Shown piece by piece: positions 23,690 through 35,173 of a DNA stretch of 64,000 nucleotides. The first letter of the stretch is position 1. Each line of letters starts with the position of its first letter. The stretch is from Bradysia coprophila (Eukaryota > Arthropoda > Insecta > Diptera > Sciaridae). The notes under the pieces were generated by a model. It was not told the origin of the DNA and ran no database searches. It was given only the letters and a program-made list of their open reading frames with translations. The stretch is taken from assembly GCF_014529535.1 (NCBI RefSeq), contig NW_023503340.1, forward strand, positions 496,001 through 560,000, read 5' to 3'. The position numbers and the translations under genes were made by a program.

Positions 23690-24101
23690 TAGAGGTGAGT
23701 GGGCTGCCCATAAAAGTGGGCTGCCCACGCCCATGGGCATGCCCACGGGACATGGGCATGGGCACTTTACAATTTCGTGGGCATAGGGCGCATGTGTGAT
23801 CCCACAAACTTAAGTCTTAAGTGCAGTCTAGACTTTCCGTACGATGTAATATTCATTCAAGGAATTTTAAAACAGCTATCGCACATAAAATCGTGTTTCC
23901 AACTGTGCTGTCAACATCGGTTTCGCCTCAGATTGACAATTTTTACATTTTTAGCGAAAATTTCCTATGTGGGCCTTGGGCATGGCCTGGGCATGCTTTT
24001 TAAGATTCTTGGGCATGGGCTGCGCCGTGGGCATGCTTTTTTTAAATTATTGGGCTTTGGGCAGGGCGGGCATAAAAATTAGGTATGCCCACTCACCTCT
24101 A
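23690..24101. mobile_element. 412-bp hAT-like MITE with GGGCATGCCC-rich ends
   Basis: Starts TAGAGGTGAGTGGGC and ends GCCCACTCACCTCTA (exact inverse). Flanks AGAAAGAC (23682-23689) and AGAGAGAC (24102-24109) are an 8-bp duplication with one change. Both ends are packed with GGGCATGGGC/GCCCATGCCC repeats. It shares the terminal octamer TAGAGGTG with the 8279-10490 element but has unrelated subterminal repeats. Confidence 0.87.
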
Positions 24102-24394
24102 AGAGAGACCAAGGACCCAAATTCCAAATGTATTTAAATATAATCTATGGCTCAATACCTCTCGAATAAACCCAATATCATAACCCGCAATACAAACAAG
24201 GCATCAGAGCAGTCGGAGCGTGTGCTGCCGTACGACCAGTAAACCTATTTTGCCCGAAGCCATTATACGTCCGTAGCCCTAATAAACCCGTAACCCTTAT
24301 TCGTCCGTTATCAAAATGCTTCCGTAATCTTATTGCGTACTTGACATTATTGCCTATTTTTGCAAATTAATTGTAGGTGTTCATCTTTAAAATT

Positions 24395-26012
24395 GCGCTT
24401 AGCGCAATTACAAAAGCCCGTACGAAGTAACTTCTCAAGTATAAAACAAGAGTTTACGATGTAATTTTAGGAATCCGAATTTACAACTTTTTTTTACCAA
24501 TTTTCTTTCGGTATTGAATTATCTGTCAAACGAAACAAAAAGTACAGTGAACGAAATCTCAAATGTCTCACTGTCAAATTTTTCTGAGAATTTTATTGTG
24601 TCATTGCAAATTCACAATGACATTCTCTGAAAAAAATGACAGTGAGACATTTGAGATGTCGTTCACTGTATCAAAGTTTGATGAAATATTCTCGATTTAT
24701 GAGCAAAAACCACATAGGGCTACAAAGCGGCCTTAGTCGAAGGGCCCAAATTTGAAACTTTTTTCACCACGTTCTCTTTGTATTCAATTATCTCTCAAAT
24801 CAAACAGAAACTAGCAAAATCGGATGAGATTTATTCGATTTATGTGCAAAAAACACTTAGGGCCGACTACCTGCCTTATTCCAAGGGCCCAATGTGAAAT
24901 AATCCACTTCGGCCTGCTATTTGTTAGCCCCGTACGAAGTACGAAGGGGCTAATAGGATTACGATGCCGTGTGTAATTGATGGAATTCGAAGCAGACGGT
25001 AAGGGCAAAGTGTTTGCCTATGTTCATAGATAACGAATCCGCAATAAAAATTTTGTCTGTCCGTCCGTCTGTCCGTCCGTCTGTCACGTCGATATCTTGA
25101 GTAAATCAAATCCTTTTTCAAAATTTTTTTTTCCCTGAAAGATAGTCGAAATAGTGAGGCTAAGTTCGAAGATGGGCAATTTTGGGTCGACCCCTCCCGA
25201 GCTGGGGCCCCATAACTGATTTAACGTTTTCCGAAGATATCTGCGGCCATTCAAAGGCTAAACATGTAAGTGATACGTCAAATAAAAGGTATTTACAATA
25301 CCGATCGACAAAAAAAAAGTTTATGGAAATTGGATGATCGACTCGTTAGTTAGACCCCTTGAACTAGGAGTGAACTAGGTACAGGGTGGCAAGCCGTTTT
25401 TGCTTGTAGGTTGGCCAAATTTGAACGGATTTCGATGGATTTTGCTTTATTAGATAGGTATTGACCGTACCAATCAGGGAATTCGGTTTACAGAAGCGTG
25501 AGCTAGGTCTCTTGGAGTGAGCTTATATGTGGCTACTCGGCCGTACAGTGAACGTGGTGTTTTTTGTTAATATATCGAGTAAACTTTGACCGAATTTCAT
25601 GAATTTTTTTTTTGTTTGAAAGGTATTATTGAATGTAAAGCAGCTGTACTAATTTCCACCTCCTAACAAAATGGCCGTCGGCCGCCATTTTGGATTTTTG
25701 TAAAAAACAATAGAAATCGGTGAAAATGATACTTACAAAGTTACTGATCAGTGGGAAGTGATTGGTTATGTGTGTGGGGTGTTTCAAGCATCCCAAATAT
25801 GGATATCTATTTATAAATATATACAGCTATATTGAGCTATATAACGGTGTAGATAGTTCTTTTGAGCTATATACTAGCATATTTATTAGTAAAATGTTTA
25901 TTTATAGGTAAATATAGGTTAATCTAAATTGTTGCAAAAAATTTTAAGTTTGGGTTACAGTTGAGAGGAACGTCGTACGGGGCTTCGTAATTGCGCTATG
26001 CGCAATTTTTAA
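24395..26012. repeat. CCCGTACGAA repeat, composite copy B with hairpin ends
   Basis: The left end has ATTGCGCTTAGCGCAAT then GCCCGTACGAAG. The right end has CGTACGGGGC, then TTCGTA and ATTGCGCTATGCGCAAT. A second CCCCGTACGAAG at 24932 starts the part that is homologous, though diverged, to copies A and C: (CCGT)n tract at 25057-25083, and the GAAGATATCTSCGGMCATTC core. The mini-hairpin next to CGTACGGG recurs in all copies. Confidence 0.75.
24545..24668. mobile_element. 124-bp mariner/Tc1-like MITE
   Basis: Long inverted ends CAGTGAACGAAATCTCAAAT and ATTTGAGATGTCGTTCACTG extend through TGACAGTGAGACA. TA dinucleotides flank both sides (24543-24544, 24669-24670), as expected of Tc1/mariner target duplication. 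Non-coding. Confidence 0.8.
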
Positions 26013-26414
26013 GACGTCCACATTTCATAAGAATTTTAGGTTAGTAGGTTTAGGGTAAGAGTAGGGCGACCGACGAACTAGGGTCGCGTACGCAATAGAT
26101 GTACGGGTTCGTACGGGGCTCAGTCGCAGCGAACGCTCCGACTGTTCTGACGGCTCGTTTTACGTCGTCGTGGTGGAGTACTTTATAAAATCCACTCGAA
26201 TTGAAATGACCTTATCAATTTACAAACTCTTCGACATAAGAATATAACCATTATGCGCACAACTTAAATAGTGAATTTATGAATATGATGGACTTTAATT
26301 CTATAATTTCCCTTGTTATATCAGAGACCCATCGCAGTTTACCTTGTCTTTTCGTACGTACTGACTGTTAGTGATTTCAGTTGAGCTCCACTATCCGAGA
26401 CAGGCGTTACAATC
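26013..26414 (+). promoter_or_regulatory. Presumed 5' region of the receptor-like gene
   Basis: A CAGT-type initiator match (TTTCAGTTGAGC) lies at 26377-26388, about 35 bp before the ATG. No convincing TATA box. The left part is repeat-derived (a further TTCGTACGGGGC at 26108-26119). Confidence 0.35.
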
Positions 26415-27451
26415 ATGACGAATTTGTTTTATTTCTGCGTATTGGCAGCGTTCGTTCCATTTGCGTGTAAGACTTTCACCGAATTGACTTCGTGAGTCCC
26501 TATTTTTAGGATGCTTCTGATTTTTAGATGGAAATAACGAATATTCAGGAATGGTCAGGGGTAGTGCCAAAATGAGAAGTGAAATTCGTAAGTCCTTATT
26601 TGGTGACTACGACAAACTCAACATACCCGACAATCCAAATGTAAAATTTGGATTGACTCTGAACAACATCGATGTGGTAGGTTAATTAACCATCTATAGT
26701 TGGTATACACCGGCACTAAAAGAAAAATTCTGTCTTCCGTTTAAGGATGAAGAGAAGCAAACCCTCGAAGCGGATATTTGGTTGAAAATGGTTTGATGAA
26801 CTTCGAATTATCAAATTGGTTTTTTTCTCGTTAAATAAAATTTTCTTAGACCTGGACAGACGACCGTCTAAAATGGGACAATGAATCGACCGGTGTCAGT
26901 GTTCTTCGCATCGGACCTGATGAAATTTGGAAACCAGACATCACTCTTTACAACAGGTTCATTTTGTCAGTTTTTCCTGCTTTCCATTCTATTAAATTCA
27001 TTTAACTATAACTCAACAGTGCCAATCCCGGTGAAATGATGACATGTACGAACGCAATGCCATTAATATTTTACAGTGGAACGGCATTGTGGGTACCACC
27101 GTGTCACATCAGCGCCTATTGTAACATGACGCTAGAAGAATATCCATTGGGCGAACAAAGTTGCAAATTGAAGTTCGGCTCGTGGGTCTATGACGGCTTC
27201 ACTATGAATATTGAATTGGATGGGGTAGGTTCCGAAGAAGGCGGTTTAACTATTTCCATAGAATTCTAAATATTTTTTTCATGAAGAAAGCAAAGGCTGA
27301 CACCAGTAACTTCATGGGCAACAGGTGGGATATTACGAAGAATGTGGCTACTCGTAAGGACAGCTACTACCCATGCTGCAAAGAACCATACCCCAGTATT
27401 AATTACAATTTGTCATTCAAACGGAAGACTAACAGAAATGTATGCCTTTAA
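26415..27451 (+). CDS. Nicotinic-receptor-type ligand-binding domain protein lacking visible membrane segments
   Basis: Six exons (26415-26491, 26559-26676, 26746-26790, 26850-26956, 27020-27224, 27296-27451) join in phase. A signal peptide is followed by a full Cys-loop receptor ectodomain. The 13-residue Cys-loop is Cys150-Cys164. Ligand-site residues of an alpha-type subunit are all there: loop A Tyr114 (WKPDITLYN), loop B Trp171 (GSWVYDG), loop C YYPCCKEPYP with vicinal Cys211-Cys212, and loop D Trp77. After FKRKT, where M1 should follow within a few residues, the frame reads four more codons to TAA 27449-27451. A possible donor GTATGC lies at 27440. No exon with M1-M4 appears before the next gene. 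It could be a soluble acetylcholine-binding-type protein, a truncated receptor gene, or a protein spliced to the unrelated-looking exon near 28066. Confidence 0.88.
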
Positions 27452-27974
27452 GCCAAAGGAGTGTTTTATCAAAATCAGTTAAGTCCACTTCTAATATGTA
27501 ACGTGAGGGAGAAAGGGACAACTATAAGTCAACTGACAACGTTAAAAGAGTGAAGACAATAATGAACTTAACTGGATTTTGATAAAACTAAACGTATAAT
27601 ATTGTTCCCATTTTAAATGACCTTCATGAAATTGAAATATAGTTGAGTATAGTACACTTGAAAGCAAATTAGCGTTTGAATATCTCTGTTCTGCATTGTC
27701 ATCCATTTTAGGATACTTAGCATAGAATCCTTAATCCCTTACATTTTAACAGTATCAGCACTTTAATTATACAATTCAGCAAAGTGATCTCTGATCTTGC
27801 CACTTCTTTTTGAAATTGAACTTTTGCTCGCCATAAAAGGCGGATGAATGTGGGTTGATGTCATTGAAATTCAGATATTTTTCACTTGACTATTGTTAAT
27901 TTATTCAAAAAGGGTTAAAAGTTCGATTAAGAAAAACTGCCCTTCGGCGTTAATAATAATTTGCAAAAATTGGA
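27452..27974. other. Stretch between receptor-like gene and downstream ORFs
   Basis: AT-rich; either 3' UTR or an intron of the receptor-like gene. Searched for M1-type hydrophobic coding sequence and found none. Confidence 0.4.
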
Positions 27975-28510
27975 GTGAGTAGTAGTGCTAATATTGAAGT
28001 CTCAAATTTTCCGAATCGTAAAAGTTGTTCATTGTTTCTAATACATGAAAATTCTGATATCCAGGTTGGGGTCGACGAACAAAACAAAATAATGGTCGGT
28101 TGGATCACTGACGAATCGGAAGGATTTACAATTAATGGAGATGTTGTGACCCATGCAGATGCTGAAGGAGTGGACAATGTTTTCAACGCTTTGTGGCAGG
28201 ATGATGGAGTGTCATCGGGAGAACATTACTGGAAAATCTATTTTCCGACATTGGAAGATGGGGCTGGCGTTGGTTCTTTAAGAAGGATCATTTTAAGAAA
28301 GGATACGCTTGGGAAATTTAAGTACAGGTGGATGGTAACTGGAAAACATCTGGTGTATGTACGACACTGATGGGCGGTGACCCTGAATCCATGAAATTCG
28401 AAAGAACTGTATGCAGTCTCATTGAAAACGTTAAATCTGATACATTGTCATCGAACTGGATCCGTTACGACTCAACGATAGGACCATTCGTTGGTAAAGT
28501 ATTCGCTTGA
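27975..28510 (+). other. Two overlapping ORFs, unknown protein or relic
   Basis: A frame at 27975-28370 (131 codons) and another at 28328-28510 (60 codons) have coding-like composition. An AG acceptor at 28063-28065 would start a phase-0 exon reading VGVDEQNKIMVGWITDESEG. The first frame contains SSGEHYWKIYF, which loosely recalls a SPRY-type motif. The second begins DGNWKTSGVC and ends with TGA. The shift between them near 28328 could be a sequencing error, a decayed gene, or a missed intron. I do not recognise the family. Because the acceptor is phase 0 and the upstream donor at 27440 is also phase 0, this may be the 3' part of the receptor-like gene. Confidence 0.4.
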
Positions 28511-28960
28511 AATGCAGTAAAAATTTAGCCGGAAATGTCTTATGTCAAAAAGTGATTAAATTTATTGTTCGCTTATAGAATCTAAATATTTGCATTGTAA
28601 TTTATATCATTTAGGTTAGTCTACTAGATATGTGTCCTTAGCGCGAACATGACTCTAACACATCCATAACCCTTACCGTTGCTGTGGATAAAATTTGACA
28701 ATTCATACGGCCTTGAAGCAAAGCATAGCGCAATTACAAATCCCCTTAAGAAAGTACTGTCGAAAGAAAAGAAAATTTATGGCCCCGCAATTACGCACTC
28801 AGTCTAAGGACCCACAAAAATTATTCGGTGGCGGTCAATTTCGTCAGGACCGATAATATCGTTCAAAAAACAATAATTTCGTCCTGTGGGGCTTTTATCT
28901 GGTTTTTTTATGGTACAATAATTTGAATCAATCGCCGAGGAATAAAATTCCTGATGTCAA
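28511..28960. other. Intergenic, repeat remnant
   Basis: A GCATAGCGCAATTACAAA stretch at 28725-28742 followed by CCCCTTAAGAAAGTAC is a decayed end of the CCCGTACGAA family. Otherwise nothing recognised. Confidence 0.45.
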
Positions 28961-28969
28961 GTTCGTAGA

Positions 28970-30039
28970 GTCTCTTGAAGTAATTGTAAAAAGTAGTTGT
29001 AAAAAAAACGGAGTCTGGCAACACTGCAGGCAAGGCTAGATTGAAGGCTAGATACGTTTTTTTTGCAACTGCTGTTGCCACTATTTCAGCTTTTTAGCAA
29101 AAATCCTGAAGTAGTTGTAAAAGAAGTTGAAAAAGGGTGGCTTTGTGACTACTTTTCCAACTATAGCTGGTTTCGCCACTACTTTTCCAACTACTTTTTA
29201 TGGCTAAAGCTGGTCTCAATATTAGCCGATATTTTTGCCGCTATTTTTCCAACTACTTTTACAACTACTTTTGCATCTACTTTTCCAACTACTTTTGCAA
29301 CTACTTTTCCAACTACTTTTTATGGCAAAAGCTGGTCTCAATATTTGCCGATTTTTTGCCGCTATTTTTCCAACTACTTTTGCAACTACTTTTCCAACTA
29401 CTTTTGCTAAAGTGGTTGCAGAAGTAGTTGCAAAAATTTAAGAACAGATTTTGTAACAGTAGTTGTAAAGTAGTTGTTCTCAAAATTTGTTTTCAGTTTT
29501 TGCTATGCGCCGCAGGCCGTGAAAATAAAAGCCCACAAAAAAGCGGGGTCGAGGGGCGGCAGCCCCCGCAGTGGGGGGTCAAGGGGGGTATAACCCCCAT
29601 TGCGGGGTCTAAGGGGCAGAGCCCCTAGCGGGGTTTGGGGCAGAGCCTGCAGGGCGATTAAAAACTCACCGTAGGTGAATAAAAAAAGCGGGGGTCCAGG
29701 GGGCGGCAGCCCCTTGGTATATAAAAATAATTTGTTGTTGTCACATAAACACACTTCAGCCAAAGTAGTCGCAAAACTTTGAAAACTACTTTTGCCTCTA
29801 CTTCGGCCAAAGTGGTTGCAAAAGTTTGAGAACTGCTTTTACCTCTACATCAGCCAAAGTAGTTGCAAAACAATTTTTTTGCCACTACTTTGGCAACTAC
29901 ATCAGCTTTTTAGCCCATATCTTGAAGTAGTGGCAAAATGATTGGCAAAACGTATCTAGCCTACAATCTAGCATTGACTGCAGTGTTGCCAGACTAAGTT
30001 TTTTTTTGCAACTACTTTTACAACTACTTCAGCGGGGTA
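28970..30039. mobile_element. 1.07-kb foldback element built of AGTAGTTGYAAAA motifs
   Basis: Inverted ends share AGTAGTTGTAAAA, AGTCTGGCAACACTGCAG and GGCTAGATACGTTTT. The interior is a patchwork of TTTTGCAACTACTTT units on both strands. GTTCGTAGA occurs at 28961-28969 and 30040-30048, a 9-bp (or 8-bp) target duplication. No transposase frame; open frames through it are repeats of the same short unit. Confidence 0.82.
29502..29715. repeat. GC-rich GGCGGCAGCCCC repeat island
   Basis: Begins near GCCGCAGGCCGTGAA and is dense in GCGGGGTC, GGGGCGGCAGCCCC and GGGGGGTCAAGGGGGG palindromic motifs. Strongly GC-rich inside an AT-rich element, and related in inverse orientation to 63745-63855. No frame with domain features. 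Confidence 0.8.
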
Positions 30040-30048
30040 GTTCGTAGA

Positions 30049-31054
30049 TGGTACCAATGATCTGGAAGTAATTCCCCTAAACAATTTGTGTCTAGTTGTT
30101 TGATGGCACGATTTGGATAGTGCCGAAGCAATTTTCAAAATTTTTGTTTCCTTTATTGAATGGATCAAATTCATGAGGTCCGGTCGAGTTGAGGCGTAGG
30201 GTCTGATTTACAGATGAACAAAATGAATCTAATGTTCTAGGAGTTTATTTCCGGAAGGGTTTTTCCATGAATGGTCGAAAACTATAGCAATTTATGTAGT
30301 CATTCAACTAGGGAATGCGTCGTACCTAATGTTTATCGCTATATCCATTGTGTCCTGTTTCTTTTTTGTGTTTCTGTGTATCGTCGTTAATCTATTGTCG
30401 CCCATGTCAAGTTTAAACTATTGTTAACCTTATCGTATTGACATTTGTGTAAGGATTTAATTCCTTTGTGTTCCGAGAATAATAAATTGAATTGAACCCA
30501 TAAGGCGGGATCAAGTTCGCATGGCCTAATTACCAAACATACCAAACATATTCCACCAATTGACTTAATAATTACTCACCACGCTATTTTAGTGTGAAAC
30601 ATTTATAGACGTTGAGTAATTATTATACTACTGTGCTACGATTACATTCTTTCGAACATTTTTTAGCTGTGATAATAAACGGCAAGTTAAACGGTTAATA
30701 TATTTCCGCATTTAAAAAAAGACAAAAATCCGCGAATATCTCGAACATCAATTTTGTACAACTTTTAACTAAAACCTTTTATTAGACAACAAAATGGATG
30801 ATAACAAAGCAAAACATTTTTTTTTTGTTTCTCTTATCATATAATACTATAAACAGACATAAAAATTAGGTAACATTTCATAAAAATCGAAAATCCACCA
30901 AATTCTAACCATATTTTCGGTGACTCACAACAGCACTTTCATTTAACTATTCGTAAAAAAAAAACGGAACCATTAAAACTACAATAACATTTTCCGGATC
31001 ATTCAAGTTTCATTGTTCATATTAACTTGATTCAATAGACTGATTATTCCTGTA
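30049..31054. other. Intergenic, no gene recognised
   Basis: AT-rich. Contains the likely 3' UTR of the minus-strand small gene on its right side. Nothing else identified. Confidence 0.4.
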
Positions 31055-31290
31055 TCATCCATCATTTGAATGTGTGTAGCCAGTATTCGATGCACCAATG
31101 GGTTGTTGAGTACTGATAGGTGCTGGTTGCGAACTTCCAGTACTGGGTGCTGGTACGTCCGTGGTTATGTCTTGTGAGTCAGATGCTGTCAAATGGCAAA
31201 AAAATAATTGAGAATACGTGGTACATTTTCCGCCGAATATTCAAACAAAATTAAAAATAAAAACCACCTACCGCTACAACAGCACCCCAT
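31055..31290 (-). CDS. 49-residue predicted lipidated microprotein (MGCCCS N-terminus)
   Basis: Two coding exons (31290-31272 and 31185-31055) join in phase. Exon 1 is only 19 nt and encodes MGCCCS: Gly2 is a candidate N-myristoylation site and Cys3-5 are candidate palmitoylation sites, so the peptide would sit on membranes. The rest is Ser/Thr/Pro/Gln-rich (TDVPAPSTGSSQPAP) and probably disordered. A 3' splice site at 31328 and a donor at 32009-32008 indicate a 5'-UTR exon further right. Its upstream ATG frame (MLMNRLGYRNEE) would become a short uORF after splicing. Too short for homology; supported by consistent splice signals and by a similar neighbour at 36096. Confidence 0.7.
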
Positions 31291-32060
31291 AATTCCGATT
31301 TATGTTTTGTATTACTTTACTTCACTGGAAACACAAAAAATAAACGTTAAATTTCGCCGCTCTGAATTGATGAACTGATCGACTGTGTTACAATCTTTTT
31401 ATGAAAACATATTCTTTATTAATCACAAACTTAAATAATCCCGTCAAATATAACATACAATCACATCGGCAGAAATAGAAATTAGTGTGTTTTTATCTGA
31501 TTATTGCATGTGATGTAATTTGCTTCGGTATAAAGTAATATAAACAGTGCAGATAAGATCGTTGCAAATTATTTTCGATAAATAGACACAGGGTGACTGT
31601 TATAGTAAAAGTTGTATTGATTGCACCGGTTGGAAGAAAAGTTTTGACTTTGGTGTATTAATTTCTCCATTGGCTGCTGAATGACGGATTACTAAAATAT
31701 TCTTACGTTTCCTCTTTCCCGCAACTCTTCAAAATTCACCATCTGCCGATCGACTTAATGAAGTCAACGAACTTAAATAGTAAATTATGTCACCAGGACC
31801 AAAAGGGTATCGTTTTTACACAAATAACGTTCGAAATGAGTTAAAATTGACAGAACTTGGACGAAAAATTTGGAAAGAAAAGTGAGAGAGAAAGTTCTTG
31901 TTTTGGTTCTCTATCTCGTGGAAGAATTTGACGTTTTCCAAAAAAAAAATTAAAAATCGTAGGAAAAGAAATAGAAACAGAAGATAATGTTGGCAAAATT
32001 TCGGCTTACCTTCTTCATTTCTGTAACCGAGTCTATTCATTAACACCTAGTGTTTGCACA

Positions 32061-34795
32061 GTAACTCAAAATCATCTCAACCGGGCACATTCAATTTATT
32101 CAAAAGTTCATCTTTTATCATAATTCTCAGTGTTTAGCAATTTATTGTGGCATATGAATCGATGACAATAATCCATTCCAGTCGTCGGGCCGTAGTAATC
32201 AGCGGAACTATCATTAGTTCGCAAAAAATTGGGTCTCATTTCTCGGCCTTTGAGCTGTTTAATGACGTAAATGTCATAGCATTTCTACACCTCGCTACAC
32301 TTTTCTCTTTTGTTGGATATTGTAATTAGACCGACAAATCTTGAATTGCAATAGGCACTGTTGTTGTCGATCTCACTACACGAACAGGCATCTGACCAGC
32401 TGATGTCAGCAACAAAGATACAGCACTAGCTTGATCATATTTTTAACAAACGTTATTGGGAATTGATAAGAATGAGAGAGAAGCAAATTGTTGAAGTTAC
32501 TTTTATAGCGGTTCCACTGTGTTTGATCAGTTGGTTCGTCAATTTCCCTTTTGTATTTTTAATTTAATCCGCTTGAATGAAAAAAAAAATGAATTAATAT
32601 TCCGATTGAGATATAAAAAGAAACTACGGAACGTTTGGAACCATTTAAGATTTTCTAGGAAATACAAAAAACAGAAAACCACGAACACATCTTATATGCG
32701 ACTATTTCATCTGTCGACATTAACGACTACTAAAATATGCGTTGAGTTCTGGCTAAAACACTGTGAGATCTAGCAACCTATTTGTTTTAACTAAAGAAGT
32801 AAAGGATTTAGCATAATTCTGTTCCAAATGCTTGTAAGAAGAAGTAGTTTTCTGACAATAATGAAGATAGATCATTTTACTTTTCATGTTTTGTTTTGCG
32901 AATTTATCTGCGTTTCCTTTATCGGGACAACTGGGATATAAGTCGGATTACACGTCCGATGTTCCCTTTACATTCAGGTCAACAAACAAGCACAATATGA
33001 GTTTCTCAAAGCATCACCTTCAAACAATCTTTTGAAAATTGTTTGCGTTCCAACAATTACAGAAAAATCAAATTAAAACGATCGGTTTTGAGGATTTTGA
33101 GTGCATCGAGCATTTGAATTATCATTACATCATAAAGTTTATTCAGTGTAATAAAGCTTGTGCGTACATGTGATGATCACTATTATCCTTGCATCGCATT
33201 CTTTTAAGTCTACTTTAAACGCTTTAATAGGAGCAAATAAGCTTCATGTCATATGTCTCACTTTATGTAAAAGGTAGCATATGTTGCAATGATGGAAATG
33301 GATATCGGAGCTGTATAAAGTAAGTTTATTGACGATGCCGGATATAGATATTGAATACATAGATAGAGTGTTACCTGATAACAATTGGTACTAATGCAAT
33401 TAGTCAGTTTAATTTCTTCATATTAACAGCATAAGCTCAATGCCATATTCTTTAAAAGAGGCATGCATTTCATTTTGTAAAAAGGAGCATAAGCTCCATG
33501 TCCCACATTATGTTGATGAGGAGCATAAGCCATTTGTATCACATTTTGTCACAGATATATTTCTTTATCACCAAGACTTTCATAAACTGAGCTGAAAATT
33601 AAAAATTTGAACGCCCCACCAAACGCAGCTTCAAATTTTTAAATACATTCGTTCGTCCACTGATTCACCTAAAATAATATTTTAAAAATGAAAAAGGAGA
33701 TTTGTATAAAACCAAAAACATTTCGATTCGACACCCGGTTTCCTTTTTTTCTTTTCTTTTTTTTTTAAATAAATTGGAATGAGGTGTTTCGGGCTAGGTC
33801 TGATATGAATTGGGTTTACGATAGAACATACAATCATAACAAAATTTACTTAGACAAAATTATTAGCAGCTAGGGTTACGATGTATTAGAACACACACAT
33901 ATACCTTCTAAAATTAAAACTTTTTTTTTCATTGAATGAAGAAATGTTTACTGTTGAATTTTCGATAAAATGACTAATAAAAAATGATTATAATTACGTG
34001 GTATATGAATGGTGTCACTTATGTGTCTATTGTATTTTCGGTTTATATTGTTTTCCGAAAAAGAAACATTTGACGAATTTAAAGATAATTAAATTCGTCA
34101 TGTTTGTATACTCGTCTGCACTTATAAAAAAAAACTTCATTTCATTGCAATACACTTTATATTTGATTAATCAACCACTCACGTCGATTCACCGTTTACG
34201 AAGTATTGTCTAACCTACTTTTCTGTTATCAACCATTCAACGAATGGAACATAATTATTATCTTAAGGATATAAAAAATAAACCAACAAAAATGTTGTAC
34301 AACTTAAATCACTTCAACCATTAAGTATTGTACCATCAATAAATTCGAATCAAATCAATTTATTGCAACGATTCGAATATATAATAAAATATAATTGATG
34401 AAACAATTCACTGATTAGTGCCGCTTTTATTGAGAAAGTGGAAAAACACCATAAACACCCATACAACATACAACCGATGAATTTGTTTACTATGGAAAGC
34501 TTTAAAAGTCGAAAAGCGTTCGAGAGGTTTTGCAGTCTGTATGTTGATGTACACATCAAATAATGTGAACATTTTCTTCCGAATTGAGTTAAGTCATGTA
34601 GTTTCTTCTTCTCTAGCTAGCTTATGCATCTGCTGTCGACAGCTCTGACGAAACGATAAGCTCTGGCTTGGACCAGATTATATAGCAAAAGGTATGTTAC
34701 AACTAATGAAGTAAAAGAAACTCACACAGTGCGAATAGTCTCTTCATCATAATATCGTGGCTGAGTCCAAATAGTCTTTTTATAATAATTTGCCT
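32061..34795. other. Intergenic, weak GCATAAGCTCCATG repeats
   Basis: No gene recognised. At about 33230-33545 a degenerate motif around GAGCATAAGCTCCATGTC recurs several times at 50-100 bp spacing; one more copy is at 35659-35675. Function unknown. Confidence 0.4.
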
Positions 34796-34803
34796 ATTCA
34801 CAC

Positions 34804-35165
34804 CAGGGCCTATTTTTGGAAATTTTTTGCCAAAAATTGCCAAAAATTTCCAAAAACTGCCAACGTCCAAAAACCGAATTTTCAATCATTTCGAACTGTT
34901 TTGGTAACTCCTGAGCTCAGCCTTGTGTTTTAGTCGGCTCTCAATGATTTTGTTTGATTATTGACGCTCTCTTATTAATTAATCATGCTCGACTTCATTT
35001 GAAAGCTGATAGTGTCAAGAATTAAACAAAATAATTGAGAGTCAGCTGAAACGCAAGGCTGAGTTCAGGAGTTGGCAAAACAGTTCGAAATGATGGAAAA
35101 ATTCGGTTTTTGGACGTTCGCAGTTTTTGGAAATTTTTGGCAAAAATTTCCAAAAATAGGCTCTG
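34804..35165. mobile_element. hAT-like MITE, CAGRGCCTATTTT family, copy 2
   Basis: A 362-bp element from CAGGGCCTATTTTTGGAAA to its inverse ending ATAGGCTCTG. Perfect 8-bp duplication ATTCACAC at 34796-34803 and 35166-35173. Inner arms (CCAAAAACCGAATTTT and inverse) pair for about 130 bp, giving a long hairpin. Confidence 0.9.
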
Positions 35166-35173
35166 ATTCACAC

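Noticed and set aside
29063-29441. Phe/Thr-rich ORFs
   Set aside because: Translations of the AGTAGTTGYAAAA foldback repeat, not a gene.
29502-29715. Bacterial contamination
   Set aside because: The GC-rich island is embedded within an inverted-repeat element with a target duplication on both sides, and a related island lies in a POMT2 intron.
31816-32046. Minus-strand 76-residue ORF upstream of the MGCCC gene
   Set aside because: A strong donor (GTAAGC) follows codon 12; the rest is A/T-rich intron. Better read as a 5'-UTR exon with a uORF.
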